A DNA stretch of 64,000 nt from G963556115 sp963667375 (lineage in GTDB: Bacteria > Planctomycetota > SZUA-567). The stretch covers positions 3,658,001 through 3,722,000 of the forward strand of contig OY763323.1 of assembly GCA_963667375.1 (NCBI GenBank), in the 5' to 3' direction. Shown here in pieces: positions 17,322 to 25,885 of this stretch. A program made the position numbers and the translations under genes. Position 1 is the stretch's first letter. Every line of letters starts with the position of its first letter. The notes under the pieces were generated by a model. The model had not been told where the DNA came from. It did no database searches and worked only from the letters and a program-made list of their open reading frames with translations.

Positions 17322-18341
17322 TTACTGAAAATCAACAAGCACCTTGAGCAGTTTATCCTGATTCTCAGCCAGTACCTTGAAGGCCTCATCAGCTTTATCC
17401 GCCCCATACTCGGCCGAGACAATCTTCTCTACCGGAAATTCCCCGGCGTTTACCCGTTCAATAAGCTCGGTGAAATCTGCCTTCAGCGCGTTGCGTGAAC
17501 CATAGACATTGAGTTCCTTGGTCTGAATAACGGAATATTTGAAATCCAGCGATTTCTTGCCGATACCGACAATCACAACATTTCCCATAAACGCGCAAGC
17601 ATCAATACAGTTCTTGAAGGTTGCCGGCAGTCCGACACACTCCAGACAGACATCAAACCCCTTACCAGCGGTTATTTCAGCCACCCGCGCATCAAAGTCC
17701 TCACTGCAGCTGTTGATGACATTATCAACACCAAGCTCTTTGGCTTTCTCCAGACGCATCGGAATCAGGTCACTCATAGTTACCTCCGCTCCCGCACCCT
17801 TTGCCGCCAGCGCCGCCAGGACACCGATAGTTCCAGCACCTACGACCAGTACTTTATCACCCTGTTTCACTCCGCCTCGCTTTACGGCATGATAACTGAT
17901 ACAGAATGGCTCGATAAGAGCGAGACGCTTGGCGTCCATACCCTTGCCGTCATAGATCCGCTCTACCGGCATAGAGAAATACTGCTGAAAAATTCCATCA
18001 CGCTGAGCGCCGAGAGTCTCATTATGCTCACAGCAGTTAAGGTGACCGCGCTCACATGAATAACACTTCCCGCAGTTGTAATAGGGATTTCCCGTTACGA
18101 TCATCCCTTTTTCGATACCATACTCATTCTCATCCACCTCAACTACCTCGGCTGAAAATTCATGCCCTGGAATACGTGGATAAGAAGAGTAAAGAAAGGT
18201 TCCCCGGTATGTTCCCAGGTCACTGCCGCAGATACCGCAGTACAGCATCTTCAGCAATGCCTCATCACTTTTTCGCTCAGGTATCTGCACATCAGTCTTT
18301 ACCAGCACTATGCCCGGTTCCGGTATTACTACCTGTTTCAT
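17322..18341 (-). CDS. Zinc-dependent medium-chain dehydrogenase, candidate L-galactonate/L-gulonate type
   Basis: Protein of 339 residues, with GAAGGGAAGAG before the ATG. Catalytic zinc motif GICGSD and GHEFSAEV near residues 36-65; four structural-zinc cysteines in NCGKCYSCERGHLNC; Rossmann motif VGAGTIG. The family includes sorbitol, threonine, L-idonate and L-galactonate dehydrogenases. The gene is the first of the unit with the TRAP genes and divergent from gntR. Its promoter carries the same palindrome as uxaB. L-galactonate oxidation gives tagaturonate, the UxaB substrate, which would tie the two sides of the locus together. That assignment is inference. Confidence 0.85.
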   Translation of the reverse strand: MKQVVIPEPGIVLVKTDVQIPERKSDEALLKMLYCGICGSDLGTYRGTFLYSSYPRIPGHEFSAEVVEVDENEYGIEKGMIVTGNPYYNCGKCYSCERGHLNCCEHNETLGAQRDGIFQQYFSMPVERIYDGKGMDAKRLALIEPFCISYHAVKRGGVKQGDKVLVVGAGTIGVLAALAAKGAGAEVTMSDLIPMRLEKAKELGVDNVINSCSEDFDARVAEITAGKGFDVCLECVGLPATFKNCIDACAFMGNVVIVGIGKKSLDFKYSVIQTKELNVYGSRNALKADFTELIERVNAGEFPVEKIVSAEYGADKADEAFKVLAENQDKLLKVLVDFQ

Positions 18342-18387
18342 CTACTCTTCCCTTCATAAATAATTGTGTGTTGTTGTTTGTTTTTTC

Positions 18388-18401
18388 TGTTGTATACAAC
18401 A
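18388..18401. promoter_or_regulatory. GntR operator 1 (perfect 14-base palindrome)
   Basis: TGTTGTATACAACA, identical to the site at 19412-19425. It lies at the expected transcription start of the dehydrogenase-TRAP unit, 47 bases upstream of its first codon. TTGT-N-ACAA half-sites fit the FadR/GntR family. Confidence 0.85.
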
Positions 18402-18407
18402 CACTTG

Positions 18408-18435
18408 AATATAGCATACAAACCCCGCTAGTCAA
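18408..18435 (-). promoter_or_regulatory. Promoter of the dehydrogenase-isomerase-TRAP unit
   Basis: On the minus strand TTGACT (18430-18435), 16-base spacer, TATATT (18408-18413), with the GntR palindrome immediately downstream. Confidence 0.72.
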
Positions 18436-18529
18436 ATAATTTTTTAACAATTTTTTTAAAAACACAGCAAGCAAAGCCTATTTTATTGCTTTTTTTAAGT
18501 AAATTTTTCTTTTTTTCCTGACATTTTCC

Positions 18530-18538
18530 TGCTATAAT
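18530..18538 (+). promoter_or_regulatory. gntR promoter, extended -10
   Basis: TGCTATAAT at 18530-18538, 65 bases upstream of gntR; the expected -35 position is only a T run, so this is an extended -10 type. The same TGCTATAAT occurs at the uxaB promoter. Confidence 0.6.
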
Positions 18539-18602
18539 TACCACCAAAACTTAATTATCGATAACTATGTATGCAATATAACATAAAATAAAGAAAGAAG
18601 TT

Positions 18603-19250
18603 ATGGCAAAACAAACCCTAAAAACCAAAGCTTATGATGAAATACGGAAAAATATAACCTACTGTAAATACGAACCCGGATCCGTCATTACCGAAGAGTT
18701 TTTGCAGACCGAACTGAACATCAGCCGCACTCCAATCAGAGAAGCCATCAACCGACTGGAACAGGAAGGCCTGGTAACAATCAAACCCAAAAAGGGTATT
18801 GTCATCTCCAACCTGAATTTTGAGGAAGCCGGCATGCTTTATGAGATCCGACTCCTGCTTGAACCGTATGTAATCCGCACCTATGGCAATCGCATTCCAC
18901 AACAGACTTATGTCGAATTCTATAAACACTTTACAGATCTTTTGAGCGCTGAGGCAAGCGAGAGTGACTTTGACATTGATGATAATTTTCACCAGATTTT
19001 CTATAATGTAAGTCAGAATTCATACCTCATGGAGATGAATAACCGACTCAGCAGCCAGATAACCCGCCTGCGCATACTTACCCGTATCCAGGAAAAATCC
19101 GATCTCATACAGACTACACACGAACACCTTGCAATTGTAAATGCCTGTTTACAAAGCAGTTGGGAACAAGCAGCCGAACTCTCAATTGAGCACCTGAAAC
19201 GAAGCCGCGAGAACTCCTTCAAACTGATTCTTTCCGGCAAGTTCAAATAA
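18603..19250 (+). CDS. GntR-family (FadR subgroup) regulator of hexuronate genes
   Basis: Protein of 215 residues, ATG 18603 with a purine-rich AAGAAAGAAG site. N-terminal winged helix (AYDEIRKNITYCKYEPGSVI, ELNISRTPIREAINRLEQEG, KKGIVI) over about 70 residues, then an FCD-type helical sensor domain with NFHQIFYNVSQN and THEHLAIVNA (metal or acid binding Asp/His positions). It is flanked by two identical palindromes, one before the dehydrogenase-TRAP unit and one before uxaB-uxaA. It most likely represses both and is released by a hexuronate or aldonate intermediate, as UxuR/ExuR-type regulators are. Confidence 0.92.
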   Translation: MAKQTLKTKAYDEIRKNITYCKYEPGSVITEEFLQTELNISRTPIREAINRLEQEGLVTIKPKKGIVISNLNFEEAGMLYEIRLLLEPYVIRTYGNRIPQQTYVEFYKHFTDLLSAEASESDFDIDDNFHQIFYNVSQNSYLMEMNNRLSSQITRLRILTRIQEKSDLIQTTHEHLAIVNACLQSSWEQAAELSIEHLKRSRENSFKLILSGKFK

Positions 19251-19283
19251 AATCAACCATACACCACGCTACAGCCATAAATT

Positions 19284-19316
19284 AAAAAATATCCCGCAAC
19301 CTGCAGGATATTTTTT
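19284..19316 (+). terminator. Terminator of gntR
   Basis: Stem AAAAAATATCC/GGATATTTTTT (11 bp) with an 11-base loop, ending in a T run; it begins 33 bases after the gntR stop. The A/T flanks make it potentially bidirectional. Confidence 0.82.
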
Positions 19317-19411
19317 ATCGCCATAACCTGCTTATCCAGCAATACCTCACTATACCCAACTTTATAAATCCCTGATGGATCCTCCCAAAGCATCAGATAT
19401 TTTTTAAATTT

Positions 19412-19445
19412 TGTTGTATACAACAGAAACTATTTTTGCTATAAT
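19412..19445 (+). promoter_or_regulatory. uxaB promoter with GntR operator 2
   Basis: Palindrome TGTTGTATACAACA at 19412-19425. It contains the -35 (TATACA, 19417-19422), followed by a 17-base spacer and TATAAT (19440-19445, extended by TGC). Binding would block polymerase, consistent with repression. Confidence 0.8.
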
Positions 19446-19492
19446 ACCGCCATCACTTAATTCAGACAACCCATTTTTGGAGGTTTAATACC

Positions 19493-20965
19493 ATGAAACA
19501 AATTACCGAGTGTGTCACCGGCACCCACAATTCATACCCTGAAAAGGTTCTGCAGTTCGGTGAGGGAAACTTTCTGCGGGCATTCGCTGACTGGATGATA
19601 GATACAGCCAACGGCAGTGGGGTCTATCAGGGCAGTATTGTAATCTGTCAGCCCATTGAACAGGGTTTGAAAGACATGATAAACCGTCAGCACGGCATCT
19701 ATACTGTCGCCATGCGCGGACTGGAAAACGGCAAAGCTGAAGAGAGATTCCATCAGGTCACCTCGGTTTCACGCTGTATCAGCCCTTATGAAGACTATGC
19801 CGCTCTTATGGAGATCGCCCGCAGTTCCAATCTGGAGGTAGTAATATCAAACACCACGGAAGCCGGTATCTCGTATCAGGAGGGTATGAGCATCACCGAC
19901 CAGCCGCCTGTCTCATTCCCCGGCAAGGTAACAGCCTTTCTCTACGAACGTTTCAAAGCGTTTAGCGGTGCCAAAGATAAGGGACTGCTCTTTCTGCCGG
20001 TCGAACTTATCGATAATAATGGTGATGAACTGAAACGCATTGTGCTCCAGCATGCACACGAATGGGAGCTCGGAGCAGAATTTATATCCTGGATTAGCGA
20101 GGCCAATGTCTTCGCCAATACTCTGGTCGACCGCATTGTAACCGGCTACCCCAGAGACCAGCTCGACTACTTCTTTGAAAAACTCGGCTACAGCGACAAT
20201 CTTATCACCACCTGCGAACTCTTCAATCTCTGGGTTATAGAGGCAGACAAAAAGAATGCCGCAACTCTGCCTATACATGAGACCGCAGCCAATGTAATCT
20301 GGACCGACAATGTCAAACCTTACAAGAAAAGAAAGGTCAGAATCCTCAACGGTGGTCACACCTCAACCATTCTCGCCGCTTATCTCGCCGGGCATGATAT
20401 CGTACTCGAACTTATGCAGGATGAAATCTTTGCAGGATTCCTCCGTAAACTGCTTTTTGAAGAGGTCATACCAACCATTGATCTTCCTAAAGACGAGCTT
20501 GAAGCGTTTGCTAATGATGTTCTTGACCGCTTCTCAAACCCGTATATCAAGCACAAACTACTCGATATATCACTAAATTCCTGCTCCAAGTTCAGTGTCC
20601 GCTGTCTGCCGTCACTCCTTGATTATGCCCAGACCAACCGGAAACTTCCGGAAGCTCTCACCTTCTCCTTTGCTGCTCTCATCCAGTTCTACAAACCAGA
20701 TGCCACCGCCGGAGAGAACATGGGCAGACGTGGTGACGGTACAGCCTATCCGATCCGTGATGACAAACAGGTTATGGAATTCTTCAGCGACATCTGGACA
20801 ACTGAAGATACCGCCGCCATCACCAAAGCGACACTCTCCCGCAAGGATTTCTGGAACGGCCGGGATCTCACCGAAATACCAGGGCTTGAGGAGCGCATAG
20901 CGTATTATCTTGCAGCGCTGCAGAGCCGGAAGATTCCGGAAATAATCACCGAGATTACCGCATAA
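19493..20965 (+). CDS. uxaB: Tagaturonate reductase (altronate oxidoreductase)
   Basis: Protein of 490 residues with GGAGG before the ATG; E. coli UxaB has about 480. It reduces D-tagaturonate to D-altronate with NADH. Mannitol-dehydrogenase superfamily: N-terminal FGEGNFLRAFADWMID nucleotide-binding start, SNTTEAGI, FLPVELIDNNGDELK, then the C-terminal domain with VRILNGGHTSTILAAYLAG and the conserved Lys in KKRKVRILNGG. It is 34 bases upstream of uxaA, forming the standard pair of the galacturonate branch. It lies under a GntR operator. Confidence 0.95.
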   Translation: MKQITECVTGTHNSYPEKVLQFGEGNFLRAFADWMIDTANGSGVYQGSIVICQPIEQGLKDMINRQHGIYTVAMRGLENGKAEERFHQVTSVSRCISPYEDYAALMEIARSSNLEVVISNTTEAGISYQEGMSITDQPPVSFPGKVTAFLYERFKAFSGAKDKGLLFLPVELIDNNGDELKRIVLQHAHEWELGAEFISWISEANVFANTLVDRIVTGYPRDQLDYFFEKLGYSDNLITTCELFNLWVIEADKKNAATLPIHETAANVIWTDNVKPYKKRKVRILNGGHTSTILAAYLAGHDIVLELMQDEIFAGFLRKLLFEEVIPTIDLPKDELEAFANDVLDRFSNPYIKHKLLDISLNSCSKFSVRCLPSLLDYAQTNRKLPEALTFSFAALIQFYKPDATAGENMGRRGDGTAYPIRDDKQVMEFFSDIWTTEDTAAITKATLSRKDFWNGRDLTEIPGLEERIAYYLAALQSRKIPEIITEITA

Positions 20966-20999
20966 CTTAGAGATAATAATTATACAAGGTACAACCAAC

Positions 21000-22499
21000 A
21001 TGAATGATAAACTACTCAAGATACATTCTACCGATAATGTTGCTGTCGCGCTGGCCGATCTTGCTGCCGGCACTGTCTGCCCGCTTACAGATACCGCCGT
21101 GGTGACGCTGCAGGAAGATATACCGTTCGGACACAAAGTCGCGGTTACCGACCTGAACCGTGGAGACAATATTATAAAATACGGTCAGCCAATCGGTCAC
21201 GCCACTAAAGACATTACTCAGGGACAGCATATACACACCCAGAACCTGAAGACCAATCTGGAAGGAATTCTTGACTACTCCTATAACCCCGATCCAGAGC
21301 GTCAGAAAAAACCACAACCTGCTGACAAACGTTTTTTTGAGGGTTACGTGCGTAAAGACGGCAGTGTCGGTGTCAGAAACGAGATCTGGATCATCCCAAC
21401 TGTAGGCTGTGTCAATACAACCGCCTCACAGCTGGCGGCGCAGGCGACAAAAGCCTTCGCCGGCAAGGTAGATGGCGTATTCGCCTATACGCATAACGCC
21501 GGCTGCAGTCAGCTCGGTGATGATATGCTCTGCACCCAGAATATTCTCACAGGTCTCTCCCGTAATCCGAATGCTGCAGGTGTGCTCTTTCTCAGCCTGG
21601 GCTGTGAAAACAACAACCTTGACGAATTCAAACCGCTGCTCGGCGAATATGATCCAGAGCGGGTAAAGTTTCTGATCACCCAGGAAGTTGAAGATGAATA
21701 TGCAAGCGCGATGCAGCTGCTCGGAGAACTGGCAGACTTTGCTTCCGGCTTCAAACGCGAACCGGTATCGGTCGAGCACCTTACCATCGGTTTTAAATGC
21801 GGCGGTTCCGACGCTTTCTCCGGTATCACCGCTAACGCCCTTTGTGGGCGGATTACCGACTCTGTAAGTAACTGCGGCGGCAGCACCATTCTCACCGAGG
21901 TACCGGAGATGTTCGGTGCCGAGACCCTGCTGATGAACCGTGCCGCCTCTGAAAGTGTCTTTAAAAATATTGTGGAGCTTATCAATAACTTCAAGGAATA
22001 CTTTATCCGCTACGGACAGGAGATCTACGAGAACCCCTCACCCGGTAACAAGAAGGGCGGCATCTCCACCCTGGAGGAAAAATCACTGGGCTGCATCCAG
22101 AAAGGCGGTCAGGCCACCGTAACCGGAGTCCTTGATTACGGCGACTCCATCTGTAACCGTGGCCTGAATCTCCTCACCGGTTCCGGTAATGATCAGATTT
22201 CGTGTACCAATCTGGTTGCGTCAGGTGCCCAGATTGTTATCTTCACTACCGGCCGCGGCAACCCTTTCGGTTCCCCTGTACCGACTATCAAGCTTGCTTC
22301 AAACAGCAGACTCGCGACAAGAAAGAAACACTGGATTGACTACAATGCCGGCAGACTCCTTGAAGGAGAGACGTTCGAGAGTCTGACCGAGGTTTTTTTC
22401 AACTATATTCTCGAGGTCGCCTCCGGTAAAACCAGAACCAGAAATGAAGAGAACGGTTACAAGGAAATTTCCATCTTCAGAAATGGCGTTATTCTATAG
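21000..22499 (+). CDS. uxaA: Altronate dehydratase
   Basis: Protein of 499 residues (E. coli UxaA about 495), preceded by an AAGGT site. It converts D-altronate to 2-keto-3-deoxygluconate and uses Fe or Mn. An N-terminal SAF domain (to about residue 85, DNVAVALADLAAGT to GQHIHTQN) is followed by the large dehydratase domain with GYVRKDGSVGVRNEIWIIPT, HNAGCSQLGDD, GFKCGGSDAFSGITANAL and GRGNPFGSPVPTIKLASN; Cys in GCSQ, CGGS and NCGGS are candidate metal ligands. Last gene of the plus-strand uxaBA unit. Confidence 0.96.
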   Translation: MNDKLLKIHSTDNVAVALADLAAGTVCPLTDTAVVTLQEDIPFGHKVAVTDLNRGDNIIKYGQPIGHATKDITQGQHIHTQNLKTNLEGILDYSYNPDPERQKKPQPADKRFFEGYVRKDGSVGVRNEIWIIPTVGCVNTTASQLAAQATKAFAGKVDGVFAYTHNAGCSQLGDDMLCTQNILTGLSRNPNAAGVLFLSLGCENNNLDEFKPLLGEYDPERVKFLITQEVEDEYASAMQLLGELADFASGFKREPVSVEHLTIGFKCGGSDAFSGITANALCGRITDSVSNCGGSTILTEVPEMFGAETLLMNRAASESVFKNIVELINNFKEYFIRYGQEIYENPSPGNKKGGISTLEEKSLGCIQKGGQATVTGVLDYGDSICNRGLNLLTGSGNDQISCTNLVASGAQIVIFTTGRGNPFGSPVPTIKLASNSRLATRKKHWIDYNAGRLLEGETFESLTEVFFNYILEVASGKTRTRNEENGYKEISIFRNGVIL

Positions 22500-22531
22500 A
22501 GCGCAAGCTCTCCTAGTAAATAAACCAAAAC

Positions 22532-22573
22532 ACCATCAACCCGTCCGGTAACACGGACGGGTTGATGGTTTAA
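22532..22573 (+). terminator. Terminator between convergent uxaA and metal ATPase genes
   Basis: Perfect 16-bp stem beginning ACCATCAACCCGTCCG with a 6-base loop (22532-22569). The plus strand continues TTTAAAT and the minus strand continues GTTTTGG. It probably serves both converging units. Confidence 0.85.
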
Positions 22574-22634
22574 ATCTCCTGTAACTTCAATTCAAGTATG
22601 AAAGTTATACCTGAACCCCGCAAACAGGATTATT

Positions 22635-25166
22635 CTATTTACGCATAGCCCGCAGACCGTTGGCTACCACCAGCAGTCCCGCCCCGACATCCGCCATAAC
22701 CGCCATCCACATATTCGCCAGCCCCAGCAGCGTAAGGACAAAGAAGAAAACCTTTATCCCCAGAGCCAGACCTATATTCTGCAGCAGTATCGCATAAGTC
22801 GCTTTTGACAGACGAACAAAGCGGGCGATCTTTCCCAGATCATCATCCATCAGCGCCACATCAGCGGTCTCTATCGCAGTATCGGTTCCGGCGGCCCCCA
22901 TGGCAAAGCCGATACTTGCCTGTGCCAGCGCCGGCGCGTCATTGATGCCGTCACCGACCATACCCACCCCGCAGAGTCCGAGAGCTTCCACCTCACGCAG
23001 CTTATCTTCAGGCAGCAGTCCCCCCTTATAAGCATCAACCGCTACCTGCGCCGCGATTGCCGCGGCGGTATGCTCATTGTCCCCGGTCAGCATTATAGTC
23101 TTTATTCCCAGAGCTTTCAACTCACGCAGAGCGGTTATGCTGCTCTCTCTGACGGTATCGGCCACCGCAAAGAGTGCGAGCACCTCACGATTATCAAAGA
23201 GCGCGACAATACTGCGCCCCTCACGCTCAAGTCCAAAGATCTGCTCCTCAAGCTCAGGAGAGCAGACTCCGATCTCTTCAAGCAGACGGTGATTGCCAAG
23301 GTACCATTTCTTACCGCCAATGACTCCGCTCACCCCTCTGCCGGTAAGCGCGCAGAAATCCTCCACCGCTGCCAGCTCAGTATCCGCAAGATCCGAGGCC
23401 TGATAAACCGCCAGCGATACCGGATGATCCGAACGTCTGGCGATACTCGCCGCCAGTGTCCGCAGTTCACTCTCGTCTCTGCCGGTCAAGGGAATAAAAC
23501 CGGTCTGCACCGGTTTTCCATAGGTAATGGTTCCGGTCTTATCCAGAGCCAGACAGCGCAACTTCCGCCCCTCTTCCAGAAATCTTCCGCCCTTTATCAG
23601 AATCCCGTCCCGGGTCGCGGCAGCCATACCGCTGACGATAGTAACCGGAGTTGATATCACCAGAGCGCACGGACAGCCGATTACCAGAATAACCAACCCG
23701 GTATAGACCGACTGCAGCCAGCCGCTCTGCATAAACAGCGGCGGGATTACCGCAATCAGAATTGCCGCCAGAAATACCGCCGGGGTATAATACCGGGCGA
23801 AACTGTCGACAAAGCGCTGCAACGGAGCCCGCTTGCTCTGTGCTTCCTCCACGGTATGAATAATCCGCGCCAGCGCCGAATCATTGGCCACTGCGGTCAC
23901 ACTGAATTCAAAGGATCCCGCCTGATTGATAGTTCCGGCATATACCGTATCACCAGCTCCCTTCTCCACCGGCAGACTCTCGCCGGTTATCGGTGACTGA
24001 TCCACAGTCGAACTTCCGGTCAGCACCTTACCATCAAGCGCCACCCGCTCACCCGGTCCTACCCGAACCCTGCTGCCGATTGCCACCTGTCTGATATCCA
24101 TACTCCGTATACTTCCATCTTCCTGCAGTACAGTCGCCTTCTGCGGAGTCAGGGCCAGCAGCTGCTTTATCGCATTCCGGGCTCGGTCTAGCGCCTTGGA
24201 TTCGATAGCTTCAGAGAGATTGAAGAGAATCATCACCATCGCCGCTTCCGGATACTGCCCGATAATTACCGCACCGGTCACCGCCACCGACATCAGGGCA
24301 TTGATGTTCAGCCGGAAATTACGCACTGCGATCCAGCCTTTTTTGTAGGTACTGAGACCGGCTATATAAATCGCAATAACAGCACAGATTAGCGGCAGAT
24401 ATGAGAATACCGCAATCCCCTGCCATACCGGAGCCGTCAGATCCAGCCCCAAAGGAGCGACCTGCCACTCCAGACAGAGATGCAGCAGCTCAGCCAGCAG
24501 TGCGAAAACACCGCCGGTAAGCAGCCGCCTCCAGGGTATCCGTGTTGCCGGCAATTCACGGCTCACTTCCGGCTCGGTGTCTCCGAGCAGCTCAGTTCCA
24601 AGGTCGAGTGACTCCAGAGCTGCAGTAATATCCGGAAGCTGGCCGAGTGTATACTCCAGCCGCAGCGTGCGCTGCAGCAGGTTGAATTCGAGCTCACGGA
24701 CTCCGAAAACACCCTTCAGCCGCTTCCTGATCAGCGCTTCCTCCTCCGGGCAGTCCAGCTTGCTGATACGGAATACCGCACTGCCGCAGGTATCCCCTTT
24801 AATAACCTCCGGATCCATATCAATGGAACGGAGCGCACGCTCGATGCTTTCAGTGGATTCCAGCGCATGCTCGACAGTCAGCACCCGCTGCAGGAGATTA
24901 AACTCCAGATTACGGATTCCGGCCACCCGCTCAAGACGTTTACGTATCAGTTCCTCTTCCACGGGACAGTCCATATTCATAATCCTGTATACCGCCCTGG
25001 TTGCAGACGCACTCGCCGCTATCTCGGCGGATACCTCCTGCAGTCCAAGATGTTCATGCCCGCAGCAGCAACAGCCGCCGCCATGCTCATGCTGATCTCC
25101 GGATTCACTTCCGGTTGTATGTTTATGCTCAGTAGAATGTGAGCAACAAGTAGTAGTATGCTGCAT
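22635..25166 (-). CDS. P1B-type heavy-metal ATPase (Zn/Cd/Pb exporter)
   Basis: Protein of 843 residues, AGAAGGAGG before the ATG. The N-terminus is rich in His and Cys (residues 1-40, including HEHGGGCCCCGHEH). Two HMA-like domains follow, with MNMDCPVEEE and SKLDCPEEEA: each keeps DCPxEE but lacks the usual CxxC. Then come the P-type core motifs: CPC in IGCPCALVIS, phosphorylation motif DKTGTITYG, SDHPVSLAVY, and GDGINDAPALAQ. The end, ADVGAGLLVVANGLRAM, is typical of ZntA-type pumps. It exports soft divalent cations at the inner membrane. A MerR regulator gene is divergent and a MerR-type promoter lies upstream. Confidence 0.93.
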   Translation of the reverse strand: MQHTTTCCSHSTEHKHTTGSESGDQHEHGGGCCCCGHEHLGLQEVSAEIAASASATRAVYRIMNMDCPVEEELIRKRLERVAGIRNLEFNLLQRVLTVEHALESTESIERALRSIDMDPEVIKGDTCGSAVFRISKLDCPEEEALIRKRLKGVFGVRELEFNLLQRTLRLEYTLGQLPDITAALESLDLGTELLGDTEPEVSRELPATRIPWRRLLTGGVFALLAELLHLCLEWQVAPLGLDLTAPVWQGIAVFSYLPLICAVIAIYIAGLSTYKKGWIAVRNFRLNINALMSVAVTGAVIIGQYPEAAMVMILFNLSEAIESKALDRARNAIKQLLALTPQKATVLQEDGSIRSMDIRQVAIGSRVRVGPGERVALDGKVLTGSSTVDQSPITGESLPVEKGAGDTVYAGTINQAGSFEFSVTAVANDSALARIIHTVEEAQSKRAPLQRFVDSFARYYTPAVFLAAILIAVIPPLFMQSGWLQSVYTGLVILVIGCPCALVISTPVTIVSGMAAATRDGILIKGGRFLEEGRKLRCLALDKTGTITYGKPVQTGFIPLTGRDESELRTLAASIARRSDHPVSLAVYQASDLADTELAAVEDFCALTGRGVSGVIGGKKWYLGNHRLLEEIGVCSPELEEQIFGLEREGRSIVALFDNREVLALFAVADTVRESSITALRELKALGIKTIMLTGDNEHTAAAIAAQVAVDAYKGGLLPEDKLREVEALGLCGVGMVGDGINDAPALAQASIGFAMGAAGTDTAIETADVALMDDDLGKIARFVRLSKATYAILLQNIGLALGIKVFFFVLTLLGLANMWMAVMADVGAGLLVVANGLRAMRK

Positions 25167-25219
25167 AATCGCCTCCTTCTGTTATCAAGGTCACGAGTCA
25201 AATAAATCTCATTACACTT

Positions 25220-25250
25220 ATTCTAATGTCTATAGCGACTATAGAGTCAA
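25220..25250 (-). promoter_or_regulatory. MerR-type promoter of the metal ATPase
   Basis: On the minus strand TTGACT (25245-25250), 19-base spacer, TAGAAT (25220-25225). The spacer holds the palindrome TCTATAG-CGA-CTATAGA (25229-25245, plus-strand reading). The over-long 19-base spacer with central dyad is the hallmark of MerR-family activation. Confidence 0.9.
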
Positions 25251-25282
25251 GAAATAAATTTAAAAAAAACGGCCACCCCAGC

Positions 25283-25311
25283 TTGACAGTTAGCCGCGGC
25301 AGATTTAAAAT
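25283..25311 (+). promoter_or_regulatory. merR-family gene promoter
   Basis: TTGACA (25283-25288), 17-base spacer, TAAAAT (25306-25311), 36 bases upstream of the regulator gene and separate from the ATPase promoter. Confidence 0.72.
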
Positions 25312-25346
25312 TAAGTTTAGAAAGCTATCAGCGGAAAGGAAAGATC

Positions 25347-25796
25347 ATGAAGATCGGTGAACTGGCAGAGAAGACAGGCTGCAAAGTGGTCACTATTCGC
25401 TACTACGAGAAGAAAGGACTGCTGACTCGCCCGCCGCGTTCGGAGGGGAATTACCGGCTTTATGATGAGGCGGATCTGGAGCGGCTGGAATTTATTCTGC
25501 ATTGCCGCAAACATGAGATGCAGCTTGATGAGATCAAAAAACTGCTGAATTTCCGTGATCATCCCCAGCGTGACTGCACCTGGGTGAGTGACCTGCTGTC
25601 CAGTCAGATAGATGATATCAGCGCCAAAATACATTCCCTGCAACAGCTCCAGCAACAGCTGAAGAATCTGCGCAGCCGGTGTGACGGAGGACATGACGGA
25701 GCGACCTGTGCTATTATGCAGGGACTGGATGATAAAAATTCCTGCTGCGCGGTTGAGAACGACCTGCTGAAGATTCTCGGCAGCCATAAACATTAA
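25347..25796 (+). CDS. MerR-family metal sensor, CadR/PbrR type
   Basis: Protein of 149 residues after GGAAAGGAAAG. MerR winged helix at the N-terminus (MKIGELAEKTGCKVVTIRYYEKKGLL), then a dimerisation helix. Cys77 (RDCTW), Cys112 and Cys121 (CDGGHDGATC) match the metal-binding cysteines of Cd/Pb/Zn sensors. An extra Cys133-Cys134 pair and an HKH C-terminus may form a second site, as in CadR with its His-rich tail. Divergent from the P1B ATPase and from the MerR-type promoter it should activate. Confidence 0.94.
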   Translation: MKIGELAEKTGCKVVTIRYYEKKGLLTRPPRSEGNYRLYDEADLERLEFILHCRKHEMQLDEIKKLLNFRDHPQRDCTWVSDLLSSQIDDISAKIHSLQQLQQQLKNLRSRCDGGHDGATCAIMQGLDDKNSCCAVENDLLKILGSHKH

Positions 25797-25797
25797 T

Positions 25798-25833
25798 AAA
25801 AAAAGTACACCCCTGTGTAATACAGAAGTGTAC
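25798..25833 (-). terminator. Terminator of the ABC/isomerase operon
   Basis: Stem GTACAC/GTGTAC with an inner CTGT/ACAG-like extension; on the minus strand seven T residues follow (A run 25798-25804). It lies 53 bases downstream of the last gene of that operon and abuts the plus-strand merR stop. Confidence 0.85.
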
Positions 25834-25885
25834 CCCGAAGTTGCCGGCATACTACTATTGCCGTACAGGTGCTGATGTTTTAGTT

